Source of the DNA: Nitrobacter sp039808345
Lineage (GTDB): Bacteria > Pseudomonadota > Alphaproteobacteria > Rhizobiales > Xanthobacteraceae
DNA: 64,000 nucleotides
Direction: 5' to 3'
NCBI RefSeq assembly: GCF_047824785.1
Contig: NZ_CP181167.1
Span: forward strand, 620,001 to 684,000
The translations under genes and the position numbers were made by a program. This document shows positions 44,580 to 53,622 of the stretch, one piece after another; positions within the stretch are counted from its first letter, which is position 1, and the number at the start of each line of letters is the position of its first letter. The notes under the pieces are model-generated. The model was not told the DNA's origin and searched no databases. It saw nothing but the letters and a program-made list of their open reading frames with translations.

Positions 44580-45275
44580 TTATTTGGTCAGACCAAGCCG
44601 GCCGAGAACCGCGTCGGTCAGGCGCGCACAACGCTTGCCGGCAAAAGGAAAGGCCTCCATCATGACCGGGCCGATCTTCTTTTCCACATTCGCCCGTAAC
44701 ATCGCGCGGGCACGATGAAGCCGCGTCTTCACGGTTTCCGGCTTGAGATCGAGAATGTCGGCGGTTTCCTCCACATTCATTCCCTCGATCACGCGGGTGA
44801 TGAAGACGATGCGGAACGCCTCGGGCAGTTCATCGACTGCCTGCTCGACGATGTGCTGTATTTCGCGCTGAGCCATGGTTTTTTCGGGGTCATCGGAAAC
44901 GGCGGACAAGGGGAACTGGATGATCTGGGCCCTCGACCCTCCCGGCTCTTCTAGCGTGGTCCAGTCGACGCTCGGGCGCTGGCGGCGCAGCCGGCCGAGC
45001 GCCTCGTTCATGGCGATGCGCGCCAGCCAGGTCGCGAGGCGAGAGTCGCCACGAAAGCTCTCCAGATGCGTGAAGGCACGAACGTAGGTTTCCTGCACGA
45101 CATCTTCGGCCTCGCTGTCGTTGCGTAAGATGCCGCGGGCGATCCGATAGAGCTTGCGATTGTTCGCCTGCATGATGGCGCGTATCGCGCTTTCGTCACG
45201 CGCACGGGCGCGACGAACCAGTTCCAAATCGTCATCGCCAGGGCCGATGACCAGCTGAGACTGAACAGGCTGCAT
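44580..45275 (-). CDS. ECF sigma-70 factor
   Basis: This 231-aa protein has sigma region 2 (NRKLYRIARGILRNDSEAEDVVQETYVRAFTHLESFRGDSRLATWLARIAMNEAL, residues about 39-93) and region 4 (LPEAFRIVFITRVIEGMNVEETADILDLKPETVKTRLHRARAML). No anti-sigma factor is adjacent. The DUF4142 and cupredoxin genes lie immediately downstream on the same strand and are likely targets. Confidence 0.93.
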   Translation of the reverse strand: MQPVQSQLVIGPGDDDLELVRRARARDESAIRAIMQANNRKLYRIARGILRNDSEAEDVVQETYVRAFTHLESFRGDSRLATWLARIAMNEALGRLRRQRPSVDWTTLEEPGGSRAQIIQFPLSAVSDDPEKTMAQREIQHIVEQAVDELPEAFRIVFITRVIEGMNVEETADILDLKPETVKTRLHRARAMLRANVEKKIGPVMMEAFPFAGKRCARLTDAVLGRLGLTK

Positions 45276-46293
45276 GTCGCATTCACTCCGGATCTCAGGC
45301 TACTCTCTTCAGAAAAATTGGATAATGTCCCCAAAGGGCTCTATTCGCAATCGGGTTCAAATATTTGGCCGCGTTGTCATATGCCGATTGCCTACCATAA
45401 AAATCCTGGACGAGCGCTATCTTTACCTTGGCAAAAGGGCTTGCCGAACGGCTGATCGGATCGAACCGGGGTGAGTGTGGGACGCATATCATAGTCGGGG
45501 GAGAGGCGCATCTGCGTTGGCTGCTCAAATCTTGTGTCGAATATGATACTGGTCCGAATTCATCAATCGGTGAACAAGAATGCACTGGCTTCTCGCCGGT
45601 TCAGCGAAACTGCTGCGATCAATTACACGCCATCCCCGGCGGACTTCATCGCCGCTACGCCCGTGTAAGTTTTGGTACACACAGGCGCTACATCCAGCCG
45701 GCAGCGAAAACCGAGAGGCCTAAAATGGTTTCAGATTTCGAAGTCGATGCGGCGGGAGGCTCAAAGGTATACGTCGCCGCGGCGGTTGACTAAAAACCGC
45801 TAACCATTCCGCGAGGGGCCAAGTTGGGCCATGCCCTACTGATGTGGCCCATAGGCCGCTCCCGGAATGTGTTCGTATATGAGCCGCTATGCTAGAGCCC
45901 GAACATTGCAGCAGCGTTCACTGCGGCGAACTTTGCAGGTGGAGTCATCGTATCTCCTCTGCCTCACACCAACGAAACTGTTGGCTTATTTTAAAGTGTG
46001 GAGTCCGGTCCAATCCGTCAAGGCGTTCGTTGGCAGCAAGGAACGAAGGTTCCCAAAGTGAGCAATTTTAAACATGAGCTACTGAAATGGCGCCTTCCCC
46101 TGATCTTGAAAAAGCGGGCCTTTATATCGCGGCTGCCCCAATCGGCCTTCCATGGAGGAATTGAAACGTCTCGCGCTGCCCCAGTATCGTAATACTCGCC
46201 GTCCGACCCATGATCCGTCGGTCGCCCTCACGAATAGGCCGAATATCGCTTTTCCTGCCGAGTGACCCGACGGGTGAGGAGTGGTCGGCGGAT
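45276..46293. other. Gene-poor region before IS copy 2
   Basis: No reliable gene is seen in 1 kb. Two very short frames with reasonable ribosome sites stand out: an 18-codon minus-strand frame (ATG 45948 to 45892, AGGAGATACG upstream, MTPPAKFAAVNAAAMFGL) and a 22-codon plus-strand frame (45725-45793). They could be truncated gene starts. The rest is AT-richer than the neighbours. Confidence 0.3.
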
Positions 46294-46359
46294 TGAGGTG
46301 GTGCCGGTTTCTGAGACAGGGGCATAAGGTGGATCGCCCGATGAAAAGGACGATCCGGT

Positions 46360-46641
46360 ATGAAGACACGCAGACGATTTACGGCTGAGTTCAAGGCCAA
46401 GGTTGCGCTTGAGGCGATCCGTGGCGAGCGGACGATTTCGGAACTGGCGACAAAGCACCAGCTTCATCCGAACCAGATTACGCAGTGGAAACGGCAGGCC
46501 ATCGAGAACCTGGCCAAGACGTTCGACGACAAGGCTGCTGATGCGCAGGTCGGCCGGGAAGCCGAGGTGACCAAGCTGCACGCCAAGATTGGCCAGCTTG
46601 TCGTTGAGCGGGATTTTTTGGCCAAGGCCTTCGATCGCTGA
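46360..46641 (+). CDS. IS3-family transposase OrfA (copy 2)
   Basis: This 93-aa product is identical to OrfA of the first copy, including the HTH and the T TTT TTG heptamer (46614-46620) for -1 frameshifting into orfB. Confidence 0.92.
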   Translation: MKTRRRFTAEFKAKVALEAIRGERTISELATKHQLHPNQITQWKRQAIENLAKTFDDKAADAQVGREAEVTKLHAKIGQLVVERDFLAKAFDR

Positions 46642-46658
46642 GCCTGGATCGGAGGAGA

Positions 46659-47495
46659 ATGATGATTGACCCCGATCACAACCGGCTCTCGATCCGCCGC
46701 CAGTGCGAACTGGTCTCGATCTCGCGGGCGTCGTTCTACCGACAGCCCGCCGGCGAGACGCCCGAGAACCTCGAACTGATGCGCACCATCGACGAGGCCT
46801 TCATGGAGACGCCCTGGTATGGCTCCCGGCAGATGGCCCGGCATCTGCGGCGTCAGGGCTGGTGCGTGGGTCGCAAGCGGGTCCGGCGGCTGATGCGCAA
46901 GATCGGTCTGTCGCCGATCTACCAGGCGCCGAGAACCAGCGAGCCGCATCCGCAGCATCGCATCTATCCCTACCTGCTGCGGCACCTGGCGATCGAGCGG
47001 CCGGATCACGTTTGGTGTGCCGATGTGACCTATATCCCGATGCGGCGCGGCTTCCTTTACCTCGTGGCCATCATGGACTGGTTCAGCCGCAAGGTCCTGG
47101 CCTGGCGGTTGTCGAACACGATGGATGCCGACTTCTGTGTTGCCGCTCTCGAAGAGGCGATCGCCTGCCATGGCAGGCCCGACATCTTCAACACCGACCA
47201 AGGCTCGCAGTTCACTAGCTTCGCCTTCACGACGACGCTGAAGGATGCCGGCATCCGCATCTCCATGGACGGGCGCGGCCGCTGGATGGACAACGTCTTC
47301 ATCGAACGACTGTGGCGCAGCCTCAAATATGAGTGCGTCTTCCTCAGCACATTCGAAACGGGAAGCCAAGCCCGCTGCGGCATCGGCTCCTGGATAGACT
47401 ATTACAACCGGCGACGCCCGCACTCGACCTTCGCCGGCAGGACGCCCGACGAAGTCCATGCTATGGCGGAAATGACGGAGCAATTGGCGGCGTAG
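46659..47495 (+). CDS. IS3-family transposase OrfB, rve integrase core (copy 2)
   Basis: This 278-aa product is identical to OrfB of the first copy, with all DDE residues (WCADVTYIP, FNTDQGSQ, ERLWRSLKYE). Identity of the two copies suggests recent transposition or gene conversion. Confidence 0.93.
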   Translation: MMIDPDHNRLSIRRQCELVSISRASFYRQPAGETPENLELMRTIDEAFMETPWYGSRQMARHLRRQGWCVGRKRVRRLMRKIGLSPIYQAPRTSEPHPQHRIYPYLLRHLAIERPDHVWCADVTYIPMRRGFLYLVAIMDWFSRKVLAWRLSNTMDADFCVAALEEAIACHGRPDIFNTDQGSQFTSFAFTTTLKDAGIRISMDGRGRWMDNVFIERLWRSLKYECVFLSTFETGSQARCGIGSWIDYYNRRRPHSTFAGRTPDEVHAMAEMTEQLAA

Positions 47496-47556
47496 AAACG
47501 AACCCGATCCACCTTAGCCAGGCCGCCAAACTGTCTCACCAAGCGGGTCCACCTCA

Positions 47557-47950
47557 GTTGAGCCCGCGGTGGACAGACCTGCGAGAGGTGTTGAACGCGA
47601 TCCGCTATCTGGTTCGCTGTGGCTGGCGGATGCTGCCGATCCATTTCGGCCCTTGGCAGACCGTTTACGGCTGGTTCCGCGAGTTGGCGCGCCGTTTCCT
47701 GTTTCAGACCATCTATGACGTGGCGCTGGTTGACCGGGAGCGGGCGGGACGCGAGGCAAGCCCGTCCGCGGCGGTGATTGACAGCCAGTCGGTCAAGGCC
47801 CCGCAAGCCGAAACAAGAGGTTATGACGCGGGCAAGAAGATCGTCGGGCGCAAGCGCCACATCGCCGTCGATACCGACGGGCGGCTGCTGATGGTCAGTC
47901 TGACGACCGCCGACATCTCCGACAGCGCTGGCGCCCAGCCGGTGACGAAA
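47557..47950 (+). pseudogene. IS5-family transposase fragment
   Basis: The frame reads LSPRWTDLREVLNAIRYLVRCGWRMLPIHFGPWQTVYGWF, RRFLFQTIYDVALVD, AVIDSQSVKAPQAE and GKKIVGRKRHIAVDTDGRLLMV, the middle of an IS5/IS427-group transposase including the D of VIDSQS. The N-terminus is missing where the IS3 copy begins. After SAGAQPV the match is lost. Confidence 0.8.
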
Positions 47951-48126
47951 TTCGCTTCCAGCAGCGTCACGCTGTGTCGCAAGCGCATGGAATCCCTCTG
48001 TTTGTTCCCGCGGGCTGTCGTATATCTGTAATGAAACCCTCGTAAAGGTCCGGCCCAGTAAAGTTAGAACTGGAAGTGTGTCTGATGCTGAGGTGGGGCG
48101 AGAAGCAAAACATTCGTCGATCAAGA

Positions 48127-49587
48127 ATGACGGCCAACGCAATGTCTTGGAAAGGGGTGGTGCGCCGAGAGCACGGGAAATTTATTTCGGTAAGCAAAGC
48201 GTTGCTTCTTGGAACGATCGCCTTTGTCGGCGCAGTCAGCACCGCACAGGCGAGCGGACAGACCGTGACACCGGAGCAGGTCGAGGATCTGCAAAAGCAA
48301 ATTAGCGTGCTGGAAAAGAAGCTCGAAAGCGTTCGGCAGAACACCTTTCTGAATGCCAGCGCCGGTTACATGCCGACAAAGGGGACGTTCGCACCACCGG
48401 ACGTTCTAGTGTCAATGAAAGGTGGTTCCCCCCGCTTCTGCACCGCGGATGGATTCAACTGCGTCGGCATCACCGGCCGCCTGCACTTCGATGTTGGGGG
48501 CTATAACTACACGCCGAACTCGGCTGCAACGGTGCCGCAGGATCTGCAGGACGGCGTCAACGCACGGCGCGCCCGCATCGGCATCGTCGGTAAATTCGCG
48601 CGCGACTGGACCTATGCGTTGATCGGCGAATTCGGTGGCTCCCAGGACGGCTCAGGGACGATCAACAACGCCTTTGTGTCGTACAGGGGCTTCAAGAACA
48701 CGAGCATCGACCTCGGCTACATGAAAGTGATGTGGAGCCTCGAACAGGCCACCAGTTCGAACAACATCACATTCATGGAGCGCTCCTCTGCGCAAGTGAT
48801 GGCTGCCGACCTCGGTGCCGGCGGCCAACGCGCCGCCGTCGGGGTCACGACCTACGACAAGTGGTGGTGGGCCGGCGCCTACCTGACGGGACCCGAGCGC
48901 GCCTATGATCACTCGCTGCGCGTACCCTATTCAGCGGTCGGCCGTCTGGTTATCACGCCGATCAACACCGATGTCGCTACCTTCCTGTTCGGCGGCGAGG
49001 TGCTCTATCTCGCCGAGACCGGCGGCGCCCCTGGCGTCAATGACATCCGGTTGCGCGAACGCATCGAACTTCGCATCGATCCGACCCGGGTGCTGGACAC
49101 CCAAACAATCCAGAATGTCGATGACGTGCGGGTGCTGAGCGCCGAAGTCGGCGGTGCCATCGGCAGTTTCCACGGCCAAGGCGAATATTTCGACTACAGC
49201 GTTTCACGATTCGGGAATTCCGATCTCCATTTCAAGGGTGGCTACGTTCAGGCCGGCTACATCCTCACCGGCGAGAAGCGCAAATATCTCCAACATGACG
49301 CTGCCTTCGGGGGTGTGCACCCGAACAATCCCTTCTTCTGGGACGTGACAGGCGGCATCGGCGCTTGGGAGATCGCGGCGCGCTACAGCTACATGGATCT
49401 CAACGACAACCTGGTGTTCGGCGGAAAGCAGGATAACATCACGGTCGGCCTCAACTGGTACCTCAACGACAATATGCGCGTGATGTTCAACTGGATCCAC
49501 GGCACGGTAGCGAAAACCAACCTTGCCAATCAGGATCTCGGTGCCAAGTGGGACGCCTACGCGATACGCACCCAGTGGGCATTTTGA
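48127..49587 (+). CDS. OprP/OprO-type outer-membrane porin
   Basis: About 486 aa; the start is uncertain (GTG 48076 and ATGs at 48085, 48127 and 48142 are in frame). A signal peptide ends SALLLGTIAFVGAVSTAQA-like near residue 47, followed by a short coiled coil (PEQVEDLQKQISVLEKKLESVRQ). The porin_O_P beta-barrel follows (ARRARIGIVGKFARDWTYALIGEFGG, NTSIDLGYMKVMWSLEQATSS) with a C-terminal aromatic TQWAF. It is expected to form an anion- or phosphate-selective trimer. It is flanked by IS5 remnants on both sides. Confidence 0.88.
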   Translation: MTANAMSWKGVVRREHGKFISVSKALLLGTIAFVGAVSTAQASGQTVTPEQVEDLQKQISVLEKKLESVRQNTFLNASAGYMPTKGTFAPPDVLVSMKGGSPRFCTADGFNCVGITGRLHFDVGGYNYTPNSAATVPQDLQDGVNARRARIGIVGKFARDWTYALIGEFGGSQDGSGTINNAFVSYRGFKNTSIDLGYMKVMWSLEQATSSNNITFMERSSAQVMAADLGAGGQRAAVGVTTYDKWWWAGAYLTGPERAYDHSLRVPYSAVGRLVITPINTDVATFLFGGEVLYLAETGGAPGVNDIRLRERIELRIDPTRVLDTQTIQNVDDVRVLSAEVGGAIGSFHGQGEYFDYSVSRFGNSDLHFKGGYVQAGYILTGEKRKYLQHDAAFGGVHPNNPFFWDVTGGIGAWEIAARYSYMDLNDNLVFGGKQDNITVGLNWYLNDNMRVMFNWIHGTVAKTNLANQDLGAKWDAYAIRTQWAF

Positions 49588-49636
49588 ACGTAATCAATCT
49601 ATCAAGCGCACTAACGGCGCTCGGGTGTCGCGTCGA

Positions 49637-49855
49637 TCAGCAGCGGAAGCGGGACATCTTATCATCGTCCCCTTCCGCACGCCTGTGAGCAGCCGCAGCT
49701 CCAGCGCTTTTATGCAGCGACTTTAGGTCGTGGGTCGCCCTGCGAAGGATTTTCTCCAACTCGTCGCTGGTCGCCGCGCGAACCGTGTCGCGAGCAGCCG
49801 TTTCTTGCCAGCTTCGGGATCCTTCGACCAGCTTATAAAAACCCGCTCGGAGCAT
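49637..49855 (-). CDS. Possible small protein, 72 aa
   Basis: The frame MLRAGFYKLVEGSRSWQ...SDELEKILRRATHDLKSLHKSAG looks helical but has no clear ribosome site, and lies between the porin and a secreted protein. It is weakly supported. Confidence 0.25.
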   Translation of the reverse strand: MLRAGFYKLVEGSRSWQETAARDTVRAATSDELEKILRRATHDLKSLHKSAGAAAAHRRAEGDDDKMSRFRC

Positions 49856-49881
49856 GTGCGCTCAGAGCCGAGAGCCAAGCT

Positions 49882-50130
49882 CTAACAGCTCGGGTCGTTA
49901 GTAAACGAGCAGCGTTCATGGAAAGGGATCCGGGGGCGAGGGCCGCTATAAGCCGGCGCATATCCAATTCTACTGCGTGTTGGGGTATACCCGCCGCCTG
50001 AGTCGTAGGCTAGGTAGCTCCGACCTTCATACCCCTCACAACCTCGGCCGCAATTGTTTTTCCCCGAAAAAGCAAGTGCCGAAGTACTTAGCATCGTTGC
50101 TGCACAAATCGCCATGGCTAGGTATTTCAT
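49882..50130 (-). CDS. Small secreted Cys-containing protein
   Basis: This 82-aa protein has a signal peptide (YLAMAICAATMLSTSALA), then a Gly/Tyr-rich mature part with four Cys (NNCGRGCEGYEG and ERCSFTNDPSC), probably two disulfides. GGAG lies 8 nt upstream of the ATG. No family is recognised. It is likely periplasmic or extracellular. Confidence 0.6.
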   Translation of the reverse strand: MKYLAMAICAATMLSTSALAFSGKNNCGRGCEGYEGRSYLAYDSGGGYTPTRSRIGYAPAYSGPRPRIPFHERCSFTNDPSC

Positions 50131-50427
50131 TACCGCACTCCAATCGCGATTGAGGGAATCCGAGGAGATTTCACGTCATATTACTGTAACATAGTTACTT
50201 TATGCTTCGCTCATGCGAGGGCTACGTCAATTCACAATTTCTTGAGACCGCGACCCAGAGGGCAATGGTGCCATTGTTGGCTTCAATCTCTTTGCGTTAG
50301 TGCGGTCCTTCAGGGATGCACTTCTGCTCCTACCTCTTGATACTCGCGCTACTTGCGGCGGCAGCGTCCGCGTTGGGAGCGTCGGAGCCGTCCAACTCGG
50401 AGACGGTCTGCGGCTAGGTCGGAGTTG

Positions 50428-50545
50428 GCGCCGCGCTTTCTATTCCAGACGATCCACGACGTGGCATGGATGCTGGGATCGCGGCGACGGCGGCAAGAAG
50501 ATAATTGTTCGCAAGCGCCACATCGCAGCGGCGAATTTCCGATAG
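50428..50545 (+). pseudogene. Degraded IS5-family transposase fragment
   Basis: RRFLFQTIHDVAWM followed, in a shifted frame, by GKKIIVRKRHIAA matches two blocks of the fragment at 47557. Internal deletions and frameshifts are evident. A further piece (ANLKFAIEIIRRSD, 50736-50780) may be its 3' part. The surrounding 50131-51136 otherwise holds only a repeat element. Confidence 0.6.
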
Positions 50546-50589
50546 CGCCAGCTTCCAATGGTATTGGAGCCCATCCGCAAAGGCTGGCC

Positions 50590-50695
50590 CTAGAGCCCTT
50601 CCGCTTCTGATAGAATCAGAAGCGGGCTCTATGATTTTGATTTGACGCGTTTTCTTCACGCGAACCGGTGTCCACTTCGCTCGAAAACGCTCTAG
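50590..50695. repeat. Dispersed palindromic intergenic repeat, copy 1
   Basis: This 106-bp element is bounded by CTAG and built of two hairpins: CGCTTCTGAT/ATCAGAAGCG and GCGTTTTC with GAAAACGC. The core ACGCGAACCGGTG is shared with copies at 52173, 53517, 61127 and 63640. Confidence 0.85.
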
Positions 50696-51136
50696 TTAAC
50701 TCGGTGGTAAAACCCATTAAGCTGATGAACAAGGCGCCAACCTGAAGTTCGCCATTGAAATCATCCGACGATCCGATACCCAAGCACAGCTGCCGCCGCA
50801 GCCCGCTCCGACCGCATCTACTTCCCGGTGGCGCGCTGGCTGCAGCGCTCCCTCGCCAATACGCCTGGTGCTTTACCGGGCCAACTTTCCGAGTGGCTAT
50901 TAAACGGCGACGTGATGGTGGGCCTCGGCATTCGCCGCCTGTGGCGTAGAGCGCAACCTCGCAAGTCACGGCCATGCTGCTGCTCTCGCTGTACCTCAGA
51001 CCCGTCCAGGGCCTCCCTTGGAAAACGTGGTTCTGCGCAAAAGTGGAGAAGGTTGGACCCCAGTTCCTCTCCCTCCGCCATTCCACTTTTTTCCATTAGC
51101 GTTCTCAATGGTTTAGGTCCGATTTTGGCAAACCCG

Positions 51137-51976
51137 TCACTCCGGTTTGCCACTTGATGTTCGCGTTTCGAGCTTCACGCGTCCGCTCTGCGCCAGCCTT
51201 TTGCGGTTCGCGGCCTTGGTGTAGCGCTGTACCTCTTTCAGAGTTTCCCAGCCGCCCCACGCCATGATCTCGTGATCGGTACATCCGGCGTCGGCGAGGC
51301 GCGTTGCTGCGGCCTTCCGCAAGCCGTGCGAGGCATAGCCCTTCGGTAGGTCCGCCTCATTGCACCGTTCGCGAAACCAGTTTCCAAAACCGGCGGCGCT
51401 GAACGCCTGGCCGTATTCCGTCGTGAGGTAGGTCAGATGATCCGCAGGCATCGCGTCGAGTGCTTCTTGCAGCTCGGGCAGGATCGGAATTTCGACGAGT
51501 GTTCCGGTTTTCTGTTGCCGGATCGAGAGAATACCGTCGCGAACATGCTGCCGACCCATACGCACAACGTCGCTGCGCCGCTGCGCTGTGTTTAGAAGCA
51601 ATTCGAGCGCCAGCCGCGCCTTGGTGCCTATCGCATGGCGGTTTCGGAATTTTTCGATGTGCTCCGGTCCCCAAATCTGGAAGCCATCGGAGCGGATTTT
51701 AAGCGTCTTGATGCCGAGCGTCGGATCATCGTTGCGCATGCCCAACTCGATCGCGAGCTGCATCAGCATCGCGGAAAAATCTCGCACGCCCTTGATAACC
51801 TCGTCGCCAATGAACGAACTCGCGACCGCGACGATTGTCGTCGCTGCATCGCGTGGCGTCACACCCGCGCCGCCCCGGCCGCGTTTGCCTCGGCTGACCT
51901 CACCATGCTCCTGCATGACGCGATGCGGATACACCCGCAAGCCTTGATGACGATGATCGCCTGCGCATTCCTTCAA
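51137..51976 (-). pseudogene. Tyrosine recombinase/integrase, N-terminus eroded
   Basis: The catalytic domain is present: Arg in TAQRRSDVVRMG, Lys in IRQQKTGT, H-x-x-R in SHGLRKAAATRLA, the usual His position replaced by Trp in IMAWGGW and the nucleophile Tyr in VQRYTKAAN. Upstream of about residue 60 the frame (ECAGDHRHQGLRVYPHRVM...) does not look like an integrase core-binding domain, so the first hundred or more residues seem to be lost or frameshifted. It lies 2.5 kb from tRNA-Arg. Its status as inactive is inferred. Confidence 0.7.
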
Positions 51977-52172
51977 TCCCGCCGCAATCCCGCCGCCTCA
52001 TCGCAGCGGGGCGGAAAAAAGAAGCAACGGCCCACCGCCACAGCCGAGTTTGCTAGCCGTGCGCCGCGCCATCGTCGAACTCATTCTTCGACCAACAAAT
52101 CAGCGATGCCCATACTGCAGAAGACAAGGCGCCAGAATGCAACAGCGTGAATAAATCTGCCAAAGTGGTGCC

Positions 52173-52302
52173 AGAGCGTTTTCAAGCGAAGCATGTCCTC
52201 GGGCTCGACCCGAGGATGGACACCGGTTCGCGTGAAGAAAACGCGTCAAAACAATATTATAGAGCCCCGCTTCTGATTCAATCAGAAGCGAGCATGCTCT
52301 AG
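52173..52302. repeat. Dispersed palindromic repeat, copy 2
   Basis: Reverse orientation to copy 1, with an additional nested hairpin (CCTCGGG/CCCGAGG, 52197-52215). Its terminal CTAG supplies the TAG stop codon of the SNase-like gene (52299-52301). Confidence 0.85.
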
Positions 52303-53075
52303 TCGCCGGCTACTTCGATCTGCCCAACGCGGAGCACCTCGATCCGCGGCCCGCCGCGCCGATCGACCCAGCCGCGGACACGGACCCGCCGATGTTCGAA
52401 AGACGCCGGCGCGACGCCTGCCATCTCGAAAGAAGGCATGGTGTGTTTTGAAATAGTCGCAGCAAAGTCTCGTGTCCAGCGTGGGCCGAAGTTGAGATAC
52501 AGGGTTCCTCCGGCCTGCCTGACAGAACGGACGTGACCTTCCACGATCGCAAACCGCCCGATCCGCGTCAAAATCTCGTGCGGGCGTTCGGCGCTTTTGA
52601 TGACGGATGCTTCCGCCCAGATTCCAAGACGGGCCTGCCGCGCCGCCGTCTCAGCCGTGGCAAGCTCCGCCGCGCAAGCCTTGTCGGTAACGTCGGCGGA
52701 GGCCAGCGCTTCGCCACGCGCCAGAAGTTCGCTCTGCACCGAAGCCGCGGCGTGTTCGACAAACAGGAAGCCGGATTGCCGACCATAGCGATCGGGATCA
52801 CCGTGCTCGCCGCGCAGGATCACATGCCGGCCGATCAGCCCTGCGAGGCTTGAATGGCCATTATCCGATTCCAGCGCCACCACTTCGACGCCGGCGAGGC
52901 GGACGTCGCGGCCATCTTCGAGGCGGAGCGTCCGCGCGTCGATGACGGCGCTCACGACGCCTTCACCCTGGACGTCCAGCTGGCATCCGTCGGCAAGTGC
53001 CGGTGGGATAGCGAACGATATGACGCAGGGCATCGCGAACAGGAGATTGCGAAAGCAAAGCGGTCCGGCCGTCAT
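52299..53075 (-). CDS. Exported SNase-like (thermonuclease family) protein
   Basis: This 258-aa protein has a signal peptide (FAMPCVISFAIPPALA) and an SNase/OB-fold pattern: GEGVVSAVIDARTLRLEDGRDVRLAGVEV and GEHGDPDRYGRQSGFLFVE...LLARGEALASA. The canonical catalytic residues are only partly apparent, so nuclease activity is uncertain. A second OB-like half is fused at the C-terminus. The stop codon lies inside the dispersed repeat. Confidence 0.75.
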   Translation of the reverse strand: MTAGPLCFRNLLFAMPCVISFAIPPALADGCQLDVQGEGVVSAVIDARTLRLEDGRDVRLAGVEVVALESDNGHSSLAGLIGRHVILRGEHGDPDRYGRQSGFLFVEHAAASVQSELLARGEALASADVTDKACAAELATAETAARQARLGIWAEASVIKSAERPHEILTRIGRFAIVEGHVRSVRQAGGTLYLNFGPRWTRDFAATISKHTMPSFEMAGVAPASFEHRRVRVRGWVDRRGGPRIEVLRVGQIEVAGD

Positions 53076-53150
53076 CTGGCAGCCACACCGTTCAGAGCCG
53101 TCTCCTCACCCTTCGGGGCCCTCGGAGCGTTGTCCGAGGGCCGGGTTGGG

Positions 53151-53423
53151 TTATCTCGGACCGGAAATCGCACCGCGTGCGACCAGCCTGTTCCAGATGA
53201 ACAGCACCACGACCGCGCCGATGGTCGAGGTGATGAAGCCCGCGCCCTGATCCGGACTGTAATGGCCGATCTGTTGCCCGATGAAAGTGGCGAGAAACGC
53301 ACCGGCGATGCCCAGCACCGTGGTGAGAATGAATCCGCTCGGGTTATTCGGGCCGGGTGACAGGAATTTTGCGATAACCCCGGCGACGAAGCCGACAAGA
53401 ATGATCCAAAGAATGCCGCTCAT
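53151..53423 (-). CDS. GlsB/YeaQ/YmgE family membrane protein
   Basis: This 90-aa protein has three hydrophobic helices: WIILVGFVAGVIAKFL, GFILTTVLGIAGAFLATFIG and FITSTIGAVVVLFIWNRLV. This is the transglycosylase-associated stress protein family. It acts in the inner membrane; its molecular role is unknown. Confidence 0.93.
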   Translation of the reverse strand: MSGILWIILVGFVAGVIAKFLSPGPNNPSGFILTTVLGIAGAFLATFIGQQIGHYSPDQGAGFITSTIGAVVVLFIWNRLVARGAISGPR

Positions 53424-53516
53424 GACGAAAGTCCTTCCTCAGAAATAGTCGTGGCGCTGATCCTTCCCGCGATGGGTCGGTCCATGCGGCCGCACCCGCG
53501 GGTGTGAGCCGCAATC

Positions 53517-53622
53517 CTAGAGCCTGTCCGCTTCTGATAGAATCGAAAGCGGGCTCTATGATTTTGTTTTGACGCGTTTTCTTCACGCGAACCGGTGCCC
53601 GCTTCGCTCGAAAACGCTCTAG
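53517..53622. repeat. Dispersed palindromic repeat, copy 3
   Basis: Same orientation and boundaries (CTAG to CTAG) as copy 1, with a few substitutions, one of them breaking the first hairpin (AATCGAAAGC). Its right CTAG provides the stop codon of the YidB gene (53619-53621). Confidence 0.85.

Larger units (their letters stand above)
46294..47556 (+). mobile_element. IS3-family insertion sequence, copy 2
   Basis: The same 1,263-bp element as at 16081, apparently identical in both transposase frames and both ends. The left flank is GAT and the right flank GTT, so no target duplication is seen. Its right end touches the interior of an IS5-family transposase fragment. This copy therefore sits at a rearranged or deletion junction. 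Confidence 0.92.

Noticed and set aside
43800..46000. Possible composite transposon made by the two IS3 copies carrying the intervening genes
   Set aside because: The copies are 29 kb apart, in direct orientation, with unlike flanks, and the interval contains an independent prophage and its own recombinase. No joint target duplication supports a single transposition event.
46087..46165. Short frame containing GLYIAAAPIGLP, similar to the start of RsmI (LYVVATPIGN)
   Set aside because: Only about ten residues match, a stop follows, and the invariant GN after PI is missing.
46464..47483. 339-residue frame antisense to the IS transposase (also at 16251-17270)
   Set aside because: It is identical in both IS copies only because the IS is identical. 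The sense strand encodes the intact DDE transposase.
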